32,364 nucleotides of DNA. It comes from Oscillibacter valericigenes. Lineage in GTDB: Bacteria > Bacillota > Clostridia > Oscillospirales > Oscillospiraceae. Numbering within the stretch: position 1 is the stretch's first letter; every line of letters begins with the position of its first letter. Shown piece after piece: positions 14,717-22,003 of the stretch. The translations under genes were made by a program, and so were the position numbers. The notes below the pieces were generated by a model that was not told the DNA's origin, ran no database searches, and saw nothing but the letters and a program-made list of their open reading frames with translations. The DNA is taken from the NCBI RefSeq assembly GCF_021531315.1, contig NZ_JAFBIQ010000025.1, positions 1 to 32,364 of the forward strand, written 5' to 3'.

Positions 14717-16601
14717 TAAAATCCACCTCTTCCATCTGCTTTATGGGGGCTAATTGCTCTGCTATGAATCGCTGCATTTCATCAAACTTGGTGACTCGAA
14801 GCTTCTCACCGGTTTCAAAGAGTTGGCCTTCCAGCCAAAGCTTCCATGCATCTTCACTTTGTAATTCCGGTGAAGATGAGGTAAGTCTGTGAGAATAAAA
14901 GTCACTACCAAACCTGTCTGCCAGTTTCTTCGGAACTGCCCGAATACGCTTTCCTGATACGGAGAGAGGAGAAAGCTCACCGTCGCCGCTGATGGGAGAA
15001 TCTGTCCCCGTCATGAGATAGGACTGGATAAAAATCTCAGGCTCACTCAAATCAAATAGGAACACCGAATCTCCTTCGTTTTGGAGGAGTCTACCATAGG
15101 CCCTGAACTTAAAATCGGTTTCCCAATCGAGCAGTTCGAATAGGGTTCCACCAAATGCGGTACATGGTATCTCTTTGGCATAGTATTTTCCATCATCGGG
15201 TCGTGACCACTGTACGCACTGGCGAGAATCCTTAGCGGCGCGACGAACAGCGAGCTTCCGCAATCCCGGATGGATCAGCAGTTCAACTTTGTTGTCCTTC
15301 CCGAACTGCCTGACGCAATCTGTGCTGAACTTGATTTGTTTGCTCTGAAATAAGACATACGGTCTTTTGTTCGCATCAAAGAGAGATGAATTCGTAACTT
15401 CGAAGCCGCGCAAATCAAAATCTCCAGCTGCCACCTCGAATGTAGCGTCACCCTCTGCAGGCTGGCCGTAATATGTATCGTCCGTGTAGACACTCATAGA
15501 AGCCTGTAAATAATCGGCTGCCTTGAAACCTGCCCACTTAGGGCTAATCGTGACAAATCCTTTCAGAACGCCAGATTCAATCACCCGAAGCTCCGGCAGA
15601 ATAGACTTTCCGCCGTATTTCGCATTATTGATCATGTGCTGAACGGCTATATAATCGTCCCGCGACACGATTGCCTCGTGTTCTCCTTTATACAGGCTCT
15701 GCTGCCGTTCTCCTCTGTTTTTCTTGGACTTATGACTAATCACATCAGGCGTGAATGTCTTTCTTGTGAGAACATCACCACAATGCCGCTCATTCCTCAA
15801 GACCTGAATTACGGTGCCGGAAGTCCACTTGGAATTACCAAGGAATGTCCTCTTACCAAGTGCCTCGAGGGTTTTTGCAATATGCGATGAAGAATATCCG
15901 GACAGATACATGTAGAATATGAGCTTCACGGTCGGCGCTTCGTCCGGATTGATCACCAACTTGCCGTCAGCATCATGGGAATAGCCCAACAGCTTGGGTG
16001 TCAGAGGAAGTCCTCCATTCAACCGCTGAGCAAGCGAAACTTCCATACTGCGGCTTCGAATGCGGGACTCGTTTTCCGCAATGGAAGCCAAAAAAGACAG
16101 CGGCATGTTTGTATCCTCGTTCAACGAGAAGATGCATTCACTCTCGAAGAAAACGCCCACTGGATTGCGGAGCTCCGCAAGATTCCGCACCATAGTAATA
16201 CAGTCGACGGTATTTCTGGCAAGGCGAGAAACCGATTTAGTGATGATCAAGTCGATTTTTCCGGCTCTGCTGTCAGTGAGCATTTGGTTTAGCTCAGCGC
16301 GGTGTTTTGTCGAAGTGCCCGAGATTCCTTTATCGGCGTAGATCTTTACAAGCTTCCAATTGGGATGCTTCAAGACGAACTCTTCATAATAGTTCTTCTG
16401 AAGTTCATAGGAAGTTTCCTGACCGAGATTATCAGTTGAAACTCGGACGTAGACCGCAACACGCTGATGGACATCTGCATCGTAGAAGTCGACCTGTTTC
16501 TTTGCCGGATAGATGACATCTGGCTCTCTTCGATTCGAGTATCGCTTATGTACTTTCTCACGTTCTGCTTGGTCGGCTGCTTTCTTTGCTGATTTACTCA
16601 T
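14709..16601 (-). CDS. Large serine recombinase with an unusual C-terminal domain in place of the zinc ribbon
   Basis: A 630-residue serine recombinase. The resolvase domain is about residues 45-190 with nucleophile Ser55 in YVRVST and SVSRLARNT at about 123-131. The recombinase domain follows (about 200-325). Where other large serine recombinases carry a Cys4 zinc ribbon and a coiled coil, this protein has a cysteine-free segment (GVLKGFVTISPKWAGFKAAD, about 344-363) and then, at about 394-527, a domain that is repeated in two neighbouring stand-alone proteins. The start at 16601 (MSKSAKK) has an AGAGGTG site and overlaps the preceding gene by 8 nt; a GTG 3 codons upstream is less likely. 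It is a second integrase-type enzyme on the element, oriented opposite to the triple cassette. Confidence 0.9.
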   Translation of the reverse strand: MSKSAKKAADQAEREKVHKRYSNRREPDVIYPAKKQVDFYDADVHQRVAVYVRVSTDNLGQETSYELQKNYYEEFVLKHPNWKLVKIYADKGISGTSTKHRAELNQMLTDSRAGKIDLIITKSVSRLARNTVDCITMVRNLAELRNPVGVFFESECIFSLNEDTNMPLSFLASIAENESRIRSRSMEVSLAQRLNGGLPLTPKLLGYSHDADGKLVINPDEAPTVKLIFYMYLSGYSSSHIAKTLEALGKRTFLGNSKWTSGTVIQVLRNERHCGDVLTRKTFTPDVISHKSKKNRGERQQSLYKGEHEAIVSRDDYIAVQHMINNAKYGGKSILPELRVIESGVLKGFVTISPKWAGFKAADYLQASMSVYTDDTYYGQPAEGDATFEVAAGDFDLRGFEVTNSSLFDANKRPYVLFQSKQIKFSTDCVRQFGKDNKVELLIHPGLRKLAVRRAAKDSRQCVQWSRPDDGKYYAKEIPCTAFGGTLFELLDWETDFKFRAYGRLLQNEGDSVFLFDLSEPEIFIQSYLMTGTDSPISGDGELSPLSVSGKRIRAVPKKLADRFGSDFYSHRLTSSSPELQSEDAWKLWLEGQLFETGEKLRVTKFDEMQRFIAEQLAPIKQMEEVDFNA

Positions 16602-17217
16602 GGAGAGCACCTCTCATATCCAGCTCGTCATCAGGCAAGATTTTCCAGCCGGATGTTGGGAAGAAATAGGGCTCCCGAAGGTCATCACGATAATATGAGG
16701 CCAAAGTGTATAGATCTTCTGATATGAAGTAGATGCCAACAGGAGGCTTGCGAGCGGCGAGTATTCTTGCACAAATCGTCATTTCTTGGGCATCTCTGGA
16801 CACATTGCTGACCTTCTGTGTGATTATGAGATCGACTTTCCCAGCATCGCAGTCAGACAGGAGTTCAGACCATGCTGTAGAGTTCTCCATATACGGAGCG
16901 GTCGATCCATTGTCAATATAGAAACCTACAAACTCCCACATAGGATACTGCGCCAGCGTAGCACGAAAAACCTCTTTGTTGCGTTCGAGATATTCCTCGT
17001 CTCTATATTTCGTCTGGTTGAAAAAGCGGATGTACACTGCAACCTTGAACGGGATCTTGGGGTTCGGTACTTCATGGCGGATAGTTTTCAACCACTGCCT
17101 GTGTTGTGCCACAAGGGGTGATACCATGTTTTCTCCCAGGCACAGGTCAAAGGAGGGATACTCAGTCTCTTCGAGTCCTTGTTCAGTACCTAAAGGCAGC
17201 AGTTTCGTGTTTTCCAT
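16594..17217 (-). CDS. Resolvase-fold protein lacking the catalytic serine (dead recombinase partner)
   Basis: A 207-residue protein with only a resolvase-like domain (about 57-175). Where active enzymes read YVRVST, this reads YIRFFNQ, so the nucleophile position is Phe66. The arginine motif SRFARNT is also degraded (IITQKVSNVSRDAQEM). The rest of the fold is well kept: WEFVGFYIDNGSTAPYMENS matches the Y-ADxGISG-T region, and CDAGKVDLIITQKVS matches AGKIDLIITKSVS of its neighbour. The start at 17217 follows GGAGG by 5 nt; longer in-frame starts lie upstream. No recombinase domain or zinc ribbon follows. It is translationally coupled (8-nt overlap) to the active recombinase, so a regulatory or heteromeric role is likely; plain decay is an alternative. 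Confidence 0.82.
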   Translation of the reverse strand: MENTKLLPLGTEQGLEETEYPSFDLCLGENMVSPLVAQHRQWLKTIRHEVPNPKIPFKVAVYIRFFNQTKYRDEEYLERNKEVFRATLAQYPMWEFVGFYIDNGSTAPYMENSTAWSELLSDCDAGKVDLIITQKVSNVSRDAQEMTICARILAARKPPVGIYFISEDLYTLASYYRDDLREPYFFPTSGWKILPDDELDMRGALHE

Positions 17218-17284
17218 GTTTTCCTCCGGCATTTGGGCAAGCCCTTTTGGGTGAATTATAGGGAAAATGCTTAAAAATAAGAAG

Positions 17285-17316
17285 ATACCATAGGTCAGCA
17301 TCTTGACCTATGGTAT
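17285..17316. terminator. Hairpin A upstream of the cassette, near the XRE gene end
   Basis: ATACCATAGGTCA (17285-17297), loop GCATCT, TGACCTATGGTAT (17304-17316): a perfect 13-bp stem. It lies in the 143-nt gap between the dead-resolvase start and the XRE stop. Its core resembles the hairpin at 18253-18294 on the other side of the XRE pair. Confidence 0.55.
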
Positions 17317-17332
17317 GGAAATGACAAAAAAA

Positions 17333-17363
17333 TTATCGGATTGGTCACCCAATCCGATAATTA
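17333..17363 (-). terminator. Terminator of the minus-strand XRE gene
   Basis: ATTATCGGATTGG-GTCA-CCAATCCGATAAT is an almost perfect stem that begins at the stop of the XRE gene (17361). Read on the minus strand it is followed by TTTTTTTGTCATTTCC, which fits an intrinsic terminator for that gene. Confidence 0.7.
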
Positions 17364-17714
17364 ATCATTATTCTGCTTCTTATGCATGGAGGCTTTGACC
17401 TCTCGGACAATCTTTAAGATGGTTTCCATCTCACTGGCCGAGCAGTCTTCAAGGAGCTCCGCAAACTCACCTTGATAGATTGCTTTGACCTCCGGTACAT
17501 CTGGGCGGAGCAAATAGTCTGCAGATACCTGAAGGGCTTCCGCCACTTTGACGAAAGTCTCAAGTTGCATCCCCGTCTTTCCTCGTTCGATGTTGCTAAT
17601 CAGCGGCAGTGAAACAGAAGCTTCGACTGCCAAATCCGCTTGACTCATGCCTCTGCTGATTCGAACAGCTTTGATGCGTGAGCCGACCAGCTTCAGATCT
17701 TGTTCTTCATACAT
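17361..17714 (-). CDS. XRE-family regulator A
   Basis: A 117-residue regulator with an XRE helix-turn-helix at about 10-65 (MSQADLAVEASVSLPLISNI is the core). A helical tail follows, with the pattern LLEDCSASEMETILKIVREV. That tail resembles the tail of the divergent regulator at 17,867 (IFANCTPYETYVLLDVLKTT), so the two are probably paralogues. A GGAGGTG ribosome site lies before the ATG at 17714. It lies between the minus-strand recombinase cassette and the cargo operon; it may repress one or both. The tail with a conserved Asn/Asp-Cys-Ser/Thr is a feature of a clostridial XRE group, with unknown ligand. Confidence 0.88.
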   Translation of the reverse strand: MYEEQDLKLVGSRIKAVRISRGMSQADLAVEASVSLPLISNIERGKTGMQLETFVKVAEALQVSADYLLRPDVPEVKAIYQGEFAELLEDCSASEMETILKIVREVKASMHKKQNND

Positions 17715-17866
17715 GACCAGCTCACCTCCCCTTCGCCGGATATAAGCTAACGACTATAATTTAAGTTAGTATATAATATGCGAAGGTCAAGTTTATATAA
17801 TCGTACCGCTATAAAATAACGGTTCAAATATAATTGAGTTGCCAAAATTTTTAAGGAGGTTTCTCT
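17715..17866. promoter_or_regulatory. Divergent control region between two XRE genes
   Basis: 152 nt of AT-rich spacer. Inverted repeats seen are CCTTCGC with GCGAAGG (about 17729 and 17780), CTAAC with GTTAG inside it, and ACCG with CGGT near 17805-17825. On the minus strand TTGACC with a possible TAACTT about 16 nt on suggests a promoter for regulator A. These are likely operators of the two regulators; none was tested. Confidence 0.45.
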
Positions 17867-18226
17867 ATGCAACTCAATTACTATGTCCTTGGTCAAAGAA
17901 TCCAGAAAATCAGGAAGAACAAGCGGATCTCCCAAGCGGTGCTGTCCACCATGATCGACAAGTCCGCTGGATACATCAGCTATCTCGAGTGCGGTACAAA
18001 GGTTATGAGTCTCGAAACTTTTGTTGGCATCGCCAATGCGCTGGAGGTGTCGACTGATACGCTCCTGAACAGGCAGCTCACGGGTGCGACTGAGATGTCT
18101 AATGCCGAGGCGCAGAAAATCTTCGCCAACTGCACCCCGTATGAAACCTATGTCCTGTTGGATGTGCTGAAAACAACCAAGAACGCTCTACGCTCGCACC
18201 ACCATCTCCTCAAGGATGAGTGGTAA
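17867..18226 (+). CDS. XRE-family regulator B
   Basis: A 119-residue regulator with a helix-turn-helix at about 8-62 (ISQAVLSTMIDKSAGYISYLE is close to the recognition region) and a tail with the ANCTPYETYVLLDVLKT motif shared, in altered form, with regulator A. The ATG follows AAGGAGG with an 8-nt gap. It is divergent from regulator A across a repeat-rich spacer and lies 180 nt upstream of the cargo operon. A classical paired-regulator switch (CI/Cro-like) is a fair model, based on orientation alone. Confidence 0.88.
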   Translation: MQLNYYVLGQRIQKIRKNKRISQAVLSTMIDKSAGYISYLECGTKVMSLETFVGIANALEVSTDTLLNRQLTGATEMSNAEAQKIFANCTPYETYVLLDVLKTTKNALRSHHHLLKDEW

Positions 18227-18252
18227 TCATTTTATCAACTGAATATCAAATA

Positions 18253-18294
18253 GCAACAGACCACAGGTTAAGAGATTGACCTGTGGTCTGTTGC
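18253..18294 (+). terminator. Hairpin B after regulator B
   Basis: GCAACAGACCACAGGT (18253-18268), a 10-nt loop, then ACCTGTGGTCTGTTGC (18279-18294): a perfect 16-bp stem. The core ACCACAGGT/ACCTGTGGT matches hairpin A (ACCATAGGT/ACCTATGGT) with a paired base change. There is no T run directly after it, so it may be a processing or binding structure and not a plain terminator. Confidence 0.6.
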
Positions 18295-18300
18295 GTGCAA

Positions 18301-18333
18301 AAAACGATTATGTTTTCGCCCAAAACGATTATG
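18301..18333. repeat. Two 12-bp direct repeats 21 bp apart before the cargo operon
   Basis: AAAACGATTATG occurs at 18301-18312 and 18322-18333. The second copy lies within the hairpin GCCCAAA/TTTGGGC (18318-18341), which is followed by TTTT. A -10 like TATAAT lies at about 18371. A spacing of two helical turns suits a regulator that binds one DNA face. Confidence 0.5.
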
Positions 18334-18404
18334 ATTTGGGCTTTTGCGAGATTTTCCATTCTATTGATGCTATAATCCGATCAAGCCAGAAAGGATGAGG
18401 ATGA

Positions 18405-19112
18405 ATGATCTATTACACCGGCGATATTCACGGCAGTGCGAAAGGAATCGTTGCTTTTGCCCAACACTATGAGCTCACAGAATCGGACATCATCGTCATC
18501 CTTGGTGATGTCGGAGCGAACTATTACGGCAACAGGCGGGATCGGTATTGCAAAGATGCGCTTGCCAGAATAAAGCCCACCGTCTTCTGTATTCACGGAA
18601 ACCATGAACGGCGTCCAGACACTCTCGCGGGCTATAAGCAGAAAGAATGGAATGGCGGCCTTGTGTGGTACGAGGATGAGTATCCGAACTTACTCTTCGC
18701 CAGGGACGGAGACATCTTCACTATGGAAGGAACCCGGCATCTGGTCATCGGTGGCGCTTATAGCGTAGACAAATACTACCGACTGGAAAACAATCTGCTG
18801 TGGTTTGCAGATGAGCAGCCCTCGGCAGAAATCAAGACATATGTGGAAGATCAAATCACGAAAAACAGAATTGACATTGTTCTCTCTCATACCTGCCCCT
18901 ATAAGTACGAACCGCGGGATGCGTTTTTACCCATGATCGATCAGAGCACGGTTGATGACAGCACAGAGCGATGGCTTGATGGGATAGAAGAAAAAGTGGA
19001 TTATAAGGCATGGCTTTGCGGACACTGGCACATAGAGAAGCGAATTGACAAGCTTCGCTTCCTGTTCCACGATGTTGTGTCACTGGAAATGATAAAGCGA
19101 GGTTTCAAATGA
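18405..19112 (+). CDS. Calcineurin-like metallophosphoesterase 1
   Basis: A 235-residue metallophosphoesterase. Visible metal-binding motifs are GDIHG (Asp7, His9), GDVGANY (Asp35), GNHE (65-68), a histidine in LSHTCPY and the closing GHWHIEK. The fold acts on phosphomono- or diesters of nucleotides, nucleic acids or proteins; the substrate cannot be told. It is the first gene of the plus-strand cargo operon, with an AAGGATGAGG ribosome site. It overlaps the following gene by 4 nt (ATGA). A second phosphoesterase lies about 5 kb downstream in the same operon. Confidence 0.9.
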   Translation: MIYYTGDIHGSAKGIVAFAQHYELTESDIIVILGDVGANYYGNRRDRYCKDALARIKPTVFCIHGNHERRPDTLAGYKQKEWNGGLVWYEDEYPNLLFARDGDIFTMEGTRHLVIGGAYSVDKYYRLENNLLWFADEQPSAEIKTYVEDQITKNRIDIVLSHTCPYKYEPRDAFLPMIDQSTVDDSTERWLDGIEEKVDYKAWLCGHWHIEKRIDKLRFLFHDVVSLEMIKRGFK

Positions 19113-19723
19113 GTCGTTTCAAGAGCAATCTCTACACTGTTGAGCGCCGAGTATGGAGAAACCACAAGCTGTGCTGGATTCAGAACGATGACTTCACTCT
19201 CTTTTCAGGACATCACAAAACGAAAATCAAAGAGGAAGATCTCCCGGAATGGTATGTCTTTGGCAGATACTATAAGCTGTGGGGCTTTCTCTCCACAAAA
19301 GGTATTACCGACTTGCGGTATATCCCAAACCTGTGGATCAACCACTTCCTGAAAGATGACTGTCTCCTGATCTCCTATAGCGGTAAAATCGAGGAACATC
19401 CAGACAGCATCGGTTTTGAAAAATACAGCGGCGTTGATGAGCGTGTGTGGGGCAACGAGATCCTCGATGTGCTGAAAGGCGCAAGGATGTTTTCGGAATA
19501 TGATATCGCCCCTATCATAGAGCAGATCCGTGAGAAGCAGCGCATTCTCATTGAGAACTACCCAGACGAGTTCGGACCCCACAAGTGGAGTTTTGATCTC
19601 GATGAATGGATGGCAGAAGAGTACCACTCGGGTCGCCCAACCTATTACAGCAAAGCCATCACAGAAAAGAGAGAAGCAGAGCTGCGAGAACTATATGACA
19701 AAAGAGGACAGACAAATGGATGA
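19109..19723 (+). CDS. Unknown cargo protein (204 residues)
   Basis: A 204-residue protein that I cannot assign. It is rich in aromatic residues (WRNHKLCWIQNDDF, WYVFGRYYKLWGFL, WINHFL). There is no zinc motif and no membrane segment. It is translationally coupled to phosphoesterase 1 by an ATGA overlap, so the two may act together. The C-terminus is helical and charged (ITEKREAELRELYDKRG). Confidence 0.7.
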   Translation: MSRFKSNLYTVERRVWRNHKLCWIQNDDFTLFSGHHKTKIKEEDLPEWYVFGRYYKLWGFLSTKGITDLRYIPNLWINHFLKDDCLLISYSGKIEEHPDSIGFEKYSGVDERVWGNEILDVLKGARMFSEYDIAPIIEQIREKQRILIENYPDEFGPHKWSFDLDEWMAEEYHSGRPTYYSKAITEKREAELRELYDKRGQTNG

Positions 19724-20015
19724 ATGCCAACACGCAATGGAGGAACTCCGCAATATAGTCGAGGGGATCAGCAACCTGCGAGACACAGCATACGCGCACT
19801 ACTCTTTATTGGTCGAGCAGGTGCTGAAGGATCAAATCACCGACGAGCAGCAGTTAGAACAAATCATGGATGGCCTCTGCGATTTCTGCGATGAGATCCG
19901 CTTCATCGATCTTTATCGAAGCCTTTGCCGACACATCTATTACCAATATCCGCAGCTCGTGGGAGAGCATGTGGCTCTTTTCCGTGCGCTGTTTGAGGGG
20001 CCCGATGAGAAATGA
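19716..20015 (+). CDS. Small helical cargo protein (99 residues)
   Basis: A 99-residue protein starting at the ATG at 19716 (MDECQHAMEELRNIVEGI), which overlaps the previous gene by 8 nt and has an AGAGGA site. It is mostly alpha-helical, with cysteines at CDFCDE and at CRH. The family is unknown. A longer in-frame start exists upstream at 19530 but lies inside the previous gene and is unlikely. Confidence 0.6.
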   Translation: MDECQHAMEELRNIVEGISNLRDTAYAHYSLLVEQVLKDQITDEQQLEQIMDGLCDFCDEIRFIDLYRSLCRHIYYQYPQLVGEHVALFRALFEGPDEK

Positions 20016-20030
20016 TTTGAGAGAAGATGT

Positions 20031-20900
20031 ATGGAGGTAACCTTCAGTGAAGGTGGCAGATACAAGTTTGCCTGCTACCGCCTCACATATGAAGAAAGCA
20101 AGTCTCCAGATAGGATTGCAAAGATCAAAGCCGATCTTGCCTCAAAAGGGAAAGATGGGTATTCCATTGCAATCACTTATGACGCATCTCCCACCCCACC
20201 AACGTGGGACACATTCGCCAATTCCTTATTATGTCTGGACATAAGACTTGAGATGTGGAAGCTAATGCAAGAGAGTTGGCTACATCACAAAGCGGTCGAA
20301 GCGCAGAAAGGAGTGAGTAAGATGAGCACATCATATTTCATTTTTACGGAGGTTCTGGCAAGTGATCAGTGGCATTGTATCAACCCCCAAGTGATGAAGT
20401 TGCTGCCTATCGAACATCTCATTCTTGTTCCAACGCTTCGCTCGGACAGCAGGTATCAGTTTGAAAAAGCATACCGACAGCTTGAGTGCGATGGGCACCC
20501 GTTCACAGTAGACGAAATGTCAAGAAATCTACAGGCATCGGTGAACGACTGGCTTACTCCAGAGGACAGCGTCCGAATTGCCGTTTGCTACGATGACATC
20601 TTGAAGCTACTGAACACTTCTGGCAAAGAACATTCTGCATTTGCTCTTCGATTTGAAGTAGCTGCCTTTCAGAATGATGAATCCGATAATATTTTGGACT
20701 TCGTTTCAGTAGACGAATATCGGAAGATGGAGGATGAACTCAAGAAGGCTTATCAATATTTCGAATGGAATGACCGCTCCGGTGCGTATCGCTATTATGA
20801 GGAGATCCAAAAGAAGGTCGCCGCACAGGTCAAGGATTGGAAAGCGATAAACCCTCGGGCAGAAATCACCTCTGTCCGAATAATGCTTTTTTCAACCTAA
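20031..20900 (+). CDS. Unknown cargo protein, probably an N-terminal segment joined in frame to a small protein family
   Basis: An open frame of 289 residues. Residues 98 onward (MSTSYFIFTEVLASDQWHCI) look like the usual start of a recurring clostridial unknown family, and an internal AAAGGAG ribosome site lies just before the ATG at 20322. Residues 1-97 have a different character and a weak ribosome site at 20031. Either the gene is a fusion, or the first 97 residues are a separate small ORF whose stop codon has been lost. No catalytic motif is visible. A related layout occurs in the gene at 22,660. Confidence 0.6.
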   Translation: MEVTFSEGGRYKFACYRLTYEESKSPDRIAKIKADLASKGKDGYSIAITYDASPTPPTWDTFANSLLCLDIRLEMWKLMQESWLHHKAVEAQKGVSKMSTSYFIFTEVLASDQWHCINPQVMKLLPIEHLILVPTLRSDSRYQFEKAYRQLECDGHPFTVDEMSRNLQASVNDWLTPEDSVRIAVCYDDILKLLNTSGKEHSAFALRFEVAAFQNDESDNILDFVSVDEYRKMEDELKKAYQYFEWNDRSGAYRYYEEIQKKVAAQVKDWKAINPRAEITSVRIMLFST

Positions 20901-20925
20901 CGGAAAACACACAGGAGGGTTTCAG

Positions 20926-21438
20926 ATGCAATCGAATAAAGAATCGAACCAAAAGCTGATTGAGCGATTTCCGTTTCTTATGCCCCGTAACTGCTGGACA
21001 GGAGAAGTTCCAGAGGATTACGACTATTCCTATACGGAACTGGATTCCATGCCTGACGGCTGGCGTAAGGCTTTTGGGGAGCAAATGTGTGAAGATATCC
21101 GTGAGGAACTAGTGCATGCCGAGTACCTCGACCAATACCGTATTTCCCAGATCAAGGAGAAATATGGAACGCTCTGTTGGTATGACTTTGGCTGTACAGA
21201 GCGGATGCTTCGTGACATCATTCCCAAATATGAGCACCTATCGGCGAGAACTTGCATCAGATGTGGGAACCCTGCAACAAAGGTTTCTACTGGCTGGATC
21301 AGTCCCTACTGTGACACTTGTGCTGGCGAAATCAGTCATGCCGAGAGATTTATAGCCATTGAGAAATGGCTCGATAGAAGCAGCCGCGAAGTAACATCAA
21401 AAAGGAGTCTAAATGAAAAAGATACCCACTCTCTTTGA
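20926..21438 (+). CDS. Phage-type unknown protein with a zinc finger
   Basis: A 170-residue protein. The segment ISQIKEKYGTLCWYDFGCTE (about 72-91) matches the IKEKFGxLRxY pattern that is common in uncharacterised phage proteins. A CIRCGN...YCDTCA pair near 110-132 is a likely zinc finger. The start has an AGGAGGG site, and it overlaps the RNA ligase gene by 26 nt. The function is not known. Confidence 0.72.
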   Translation: MQSNKESNQKLIERFPFLMPRNCWTGEVPEDYDYSYTELDSMPDGWRKAFGEQMCEDIREELVHAEYLDQYRISQIKEKYGTLCWYDFGCTERMLRDIIPKYEHLSARTCIRCGNPATKVSTGWISPYCDTCAGEISHAERFIAIEKWLDRSSREVTSKRSLNEKDTHSL

Positions 21439-21973
21439 ACGAGAATTTGAAAACCATCGAATTGTCGGAATACTGCCAAATGTAAGCCCTGACCTTGCTT
21501 GGGTCATGGCCGGCGAAGGCGTAGCGACCATCAAATGGGACGGCGCCTGCTGTGCGGTCATCAATGGTATTTTCTACAAAAGATACGATGCAAAACATGG
21601 AAAACCGATTCCATCTAACGCTATCAAGTGCCAGGAGAAAGCGGACCCTGTCACCGGCCACTTACCTTGTTGGGTGCCGTGCAATAGAGCCGCATCCAGC
21701 GACAAATGGTTTTGGGATGCTTATGACAAGATGGGGATTGTACCAGATGGAACATACGAAGCCATTGGCCCGCATTTCAGATCCAATCCCCACAACCTTG
21801 ATACCGATATTCTCAAGCCCCACGGGAAAGACATTGTCGAACTGGATCGGAGCTTCGAGGGCATCCGCACTTATCTGGAAACCCATGTGATTGAGGGGAT
21901 TGTCTTCTGGAAAGATGGACAGCCTTGGTGCAAAATCAAGCGCACGGATTTCGGACTCCCGTGGGGAAGATGA
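21413..21973 (+). CDS. Minimal RNA ligase (nucleotidyltransferase superfamily)
   Basis: A 186-residue protein with the nucleotidyltransferase motifs of RNA ligases in order: motif I KWDGA with Lys41 as the adenylated lysine, an arginine-bearing YKRYD at about 56-60, motif III TYEAIGP (114-120), motif IV EGIVFW (161-166) and motif V KIKRTDFG (174-181). It lacks the extra C-terminal domain of T4 Rnl1 and Rnl2 and matches the small RNA-ligase-1-like proteins of phages and Clostridia. The reaction would be ATP-dependent sealing of 3'-OH and 5'-phosphate RNA ends. The ribosome site is AAAAGGAG. Two phosphoesterases in the same operon could supply RNA end processing, which is inference. Confidence 0.85.
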   Translation: MKKIPTLFEREFENHRIVGILPNVSPDLAWVMAGEGVATIKWDGACCAVINGIFYKRYDAKHGKPIPSNAIKCQEKADPVTGHLPCWVPCNRAASSDKWFWDAYDKMGIVPDGTYEAIGPHFRSNPHNLDTDILKPHGKDIVELDRSFEGIRTYLETHVIEGIVFWKDGQPWCKIKRTDFGLPWGR

Positions 21974-22003
21974 TTACCTGAAGAAAAATGGTAGGTACCA
22001 CCC

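Noticed and set aside
17338-17345. TTGGTCAC-like sequence as a third copy of the putative right-end repeat
   Set aside because: It is part of the terminator stem and loop after regulator A; only 8 nt match, and the flanks differ.
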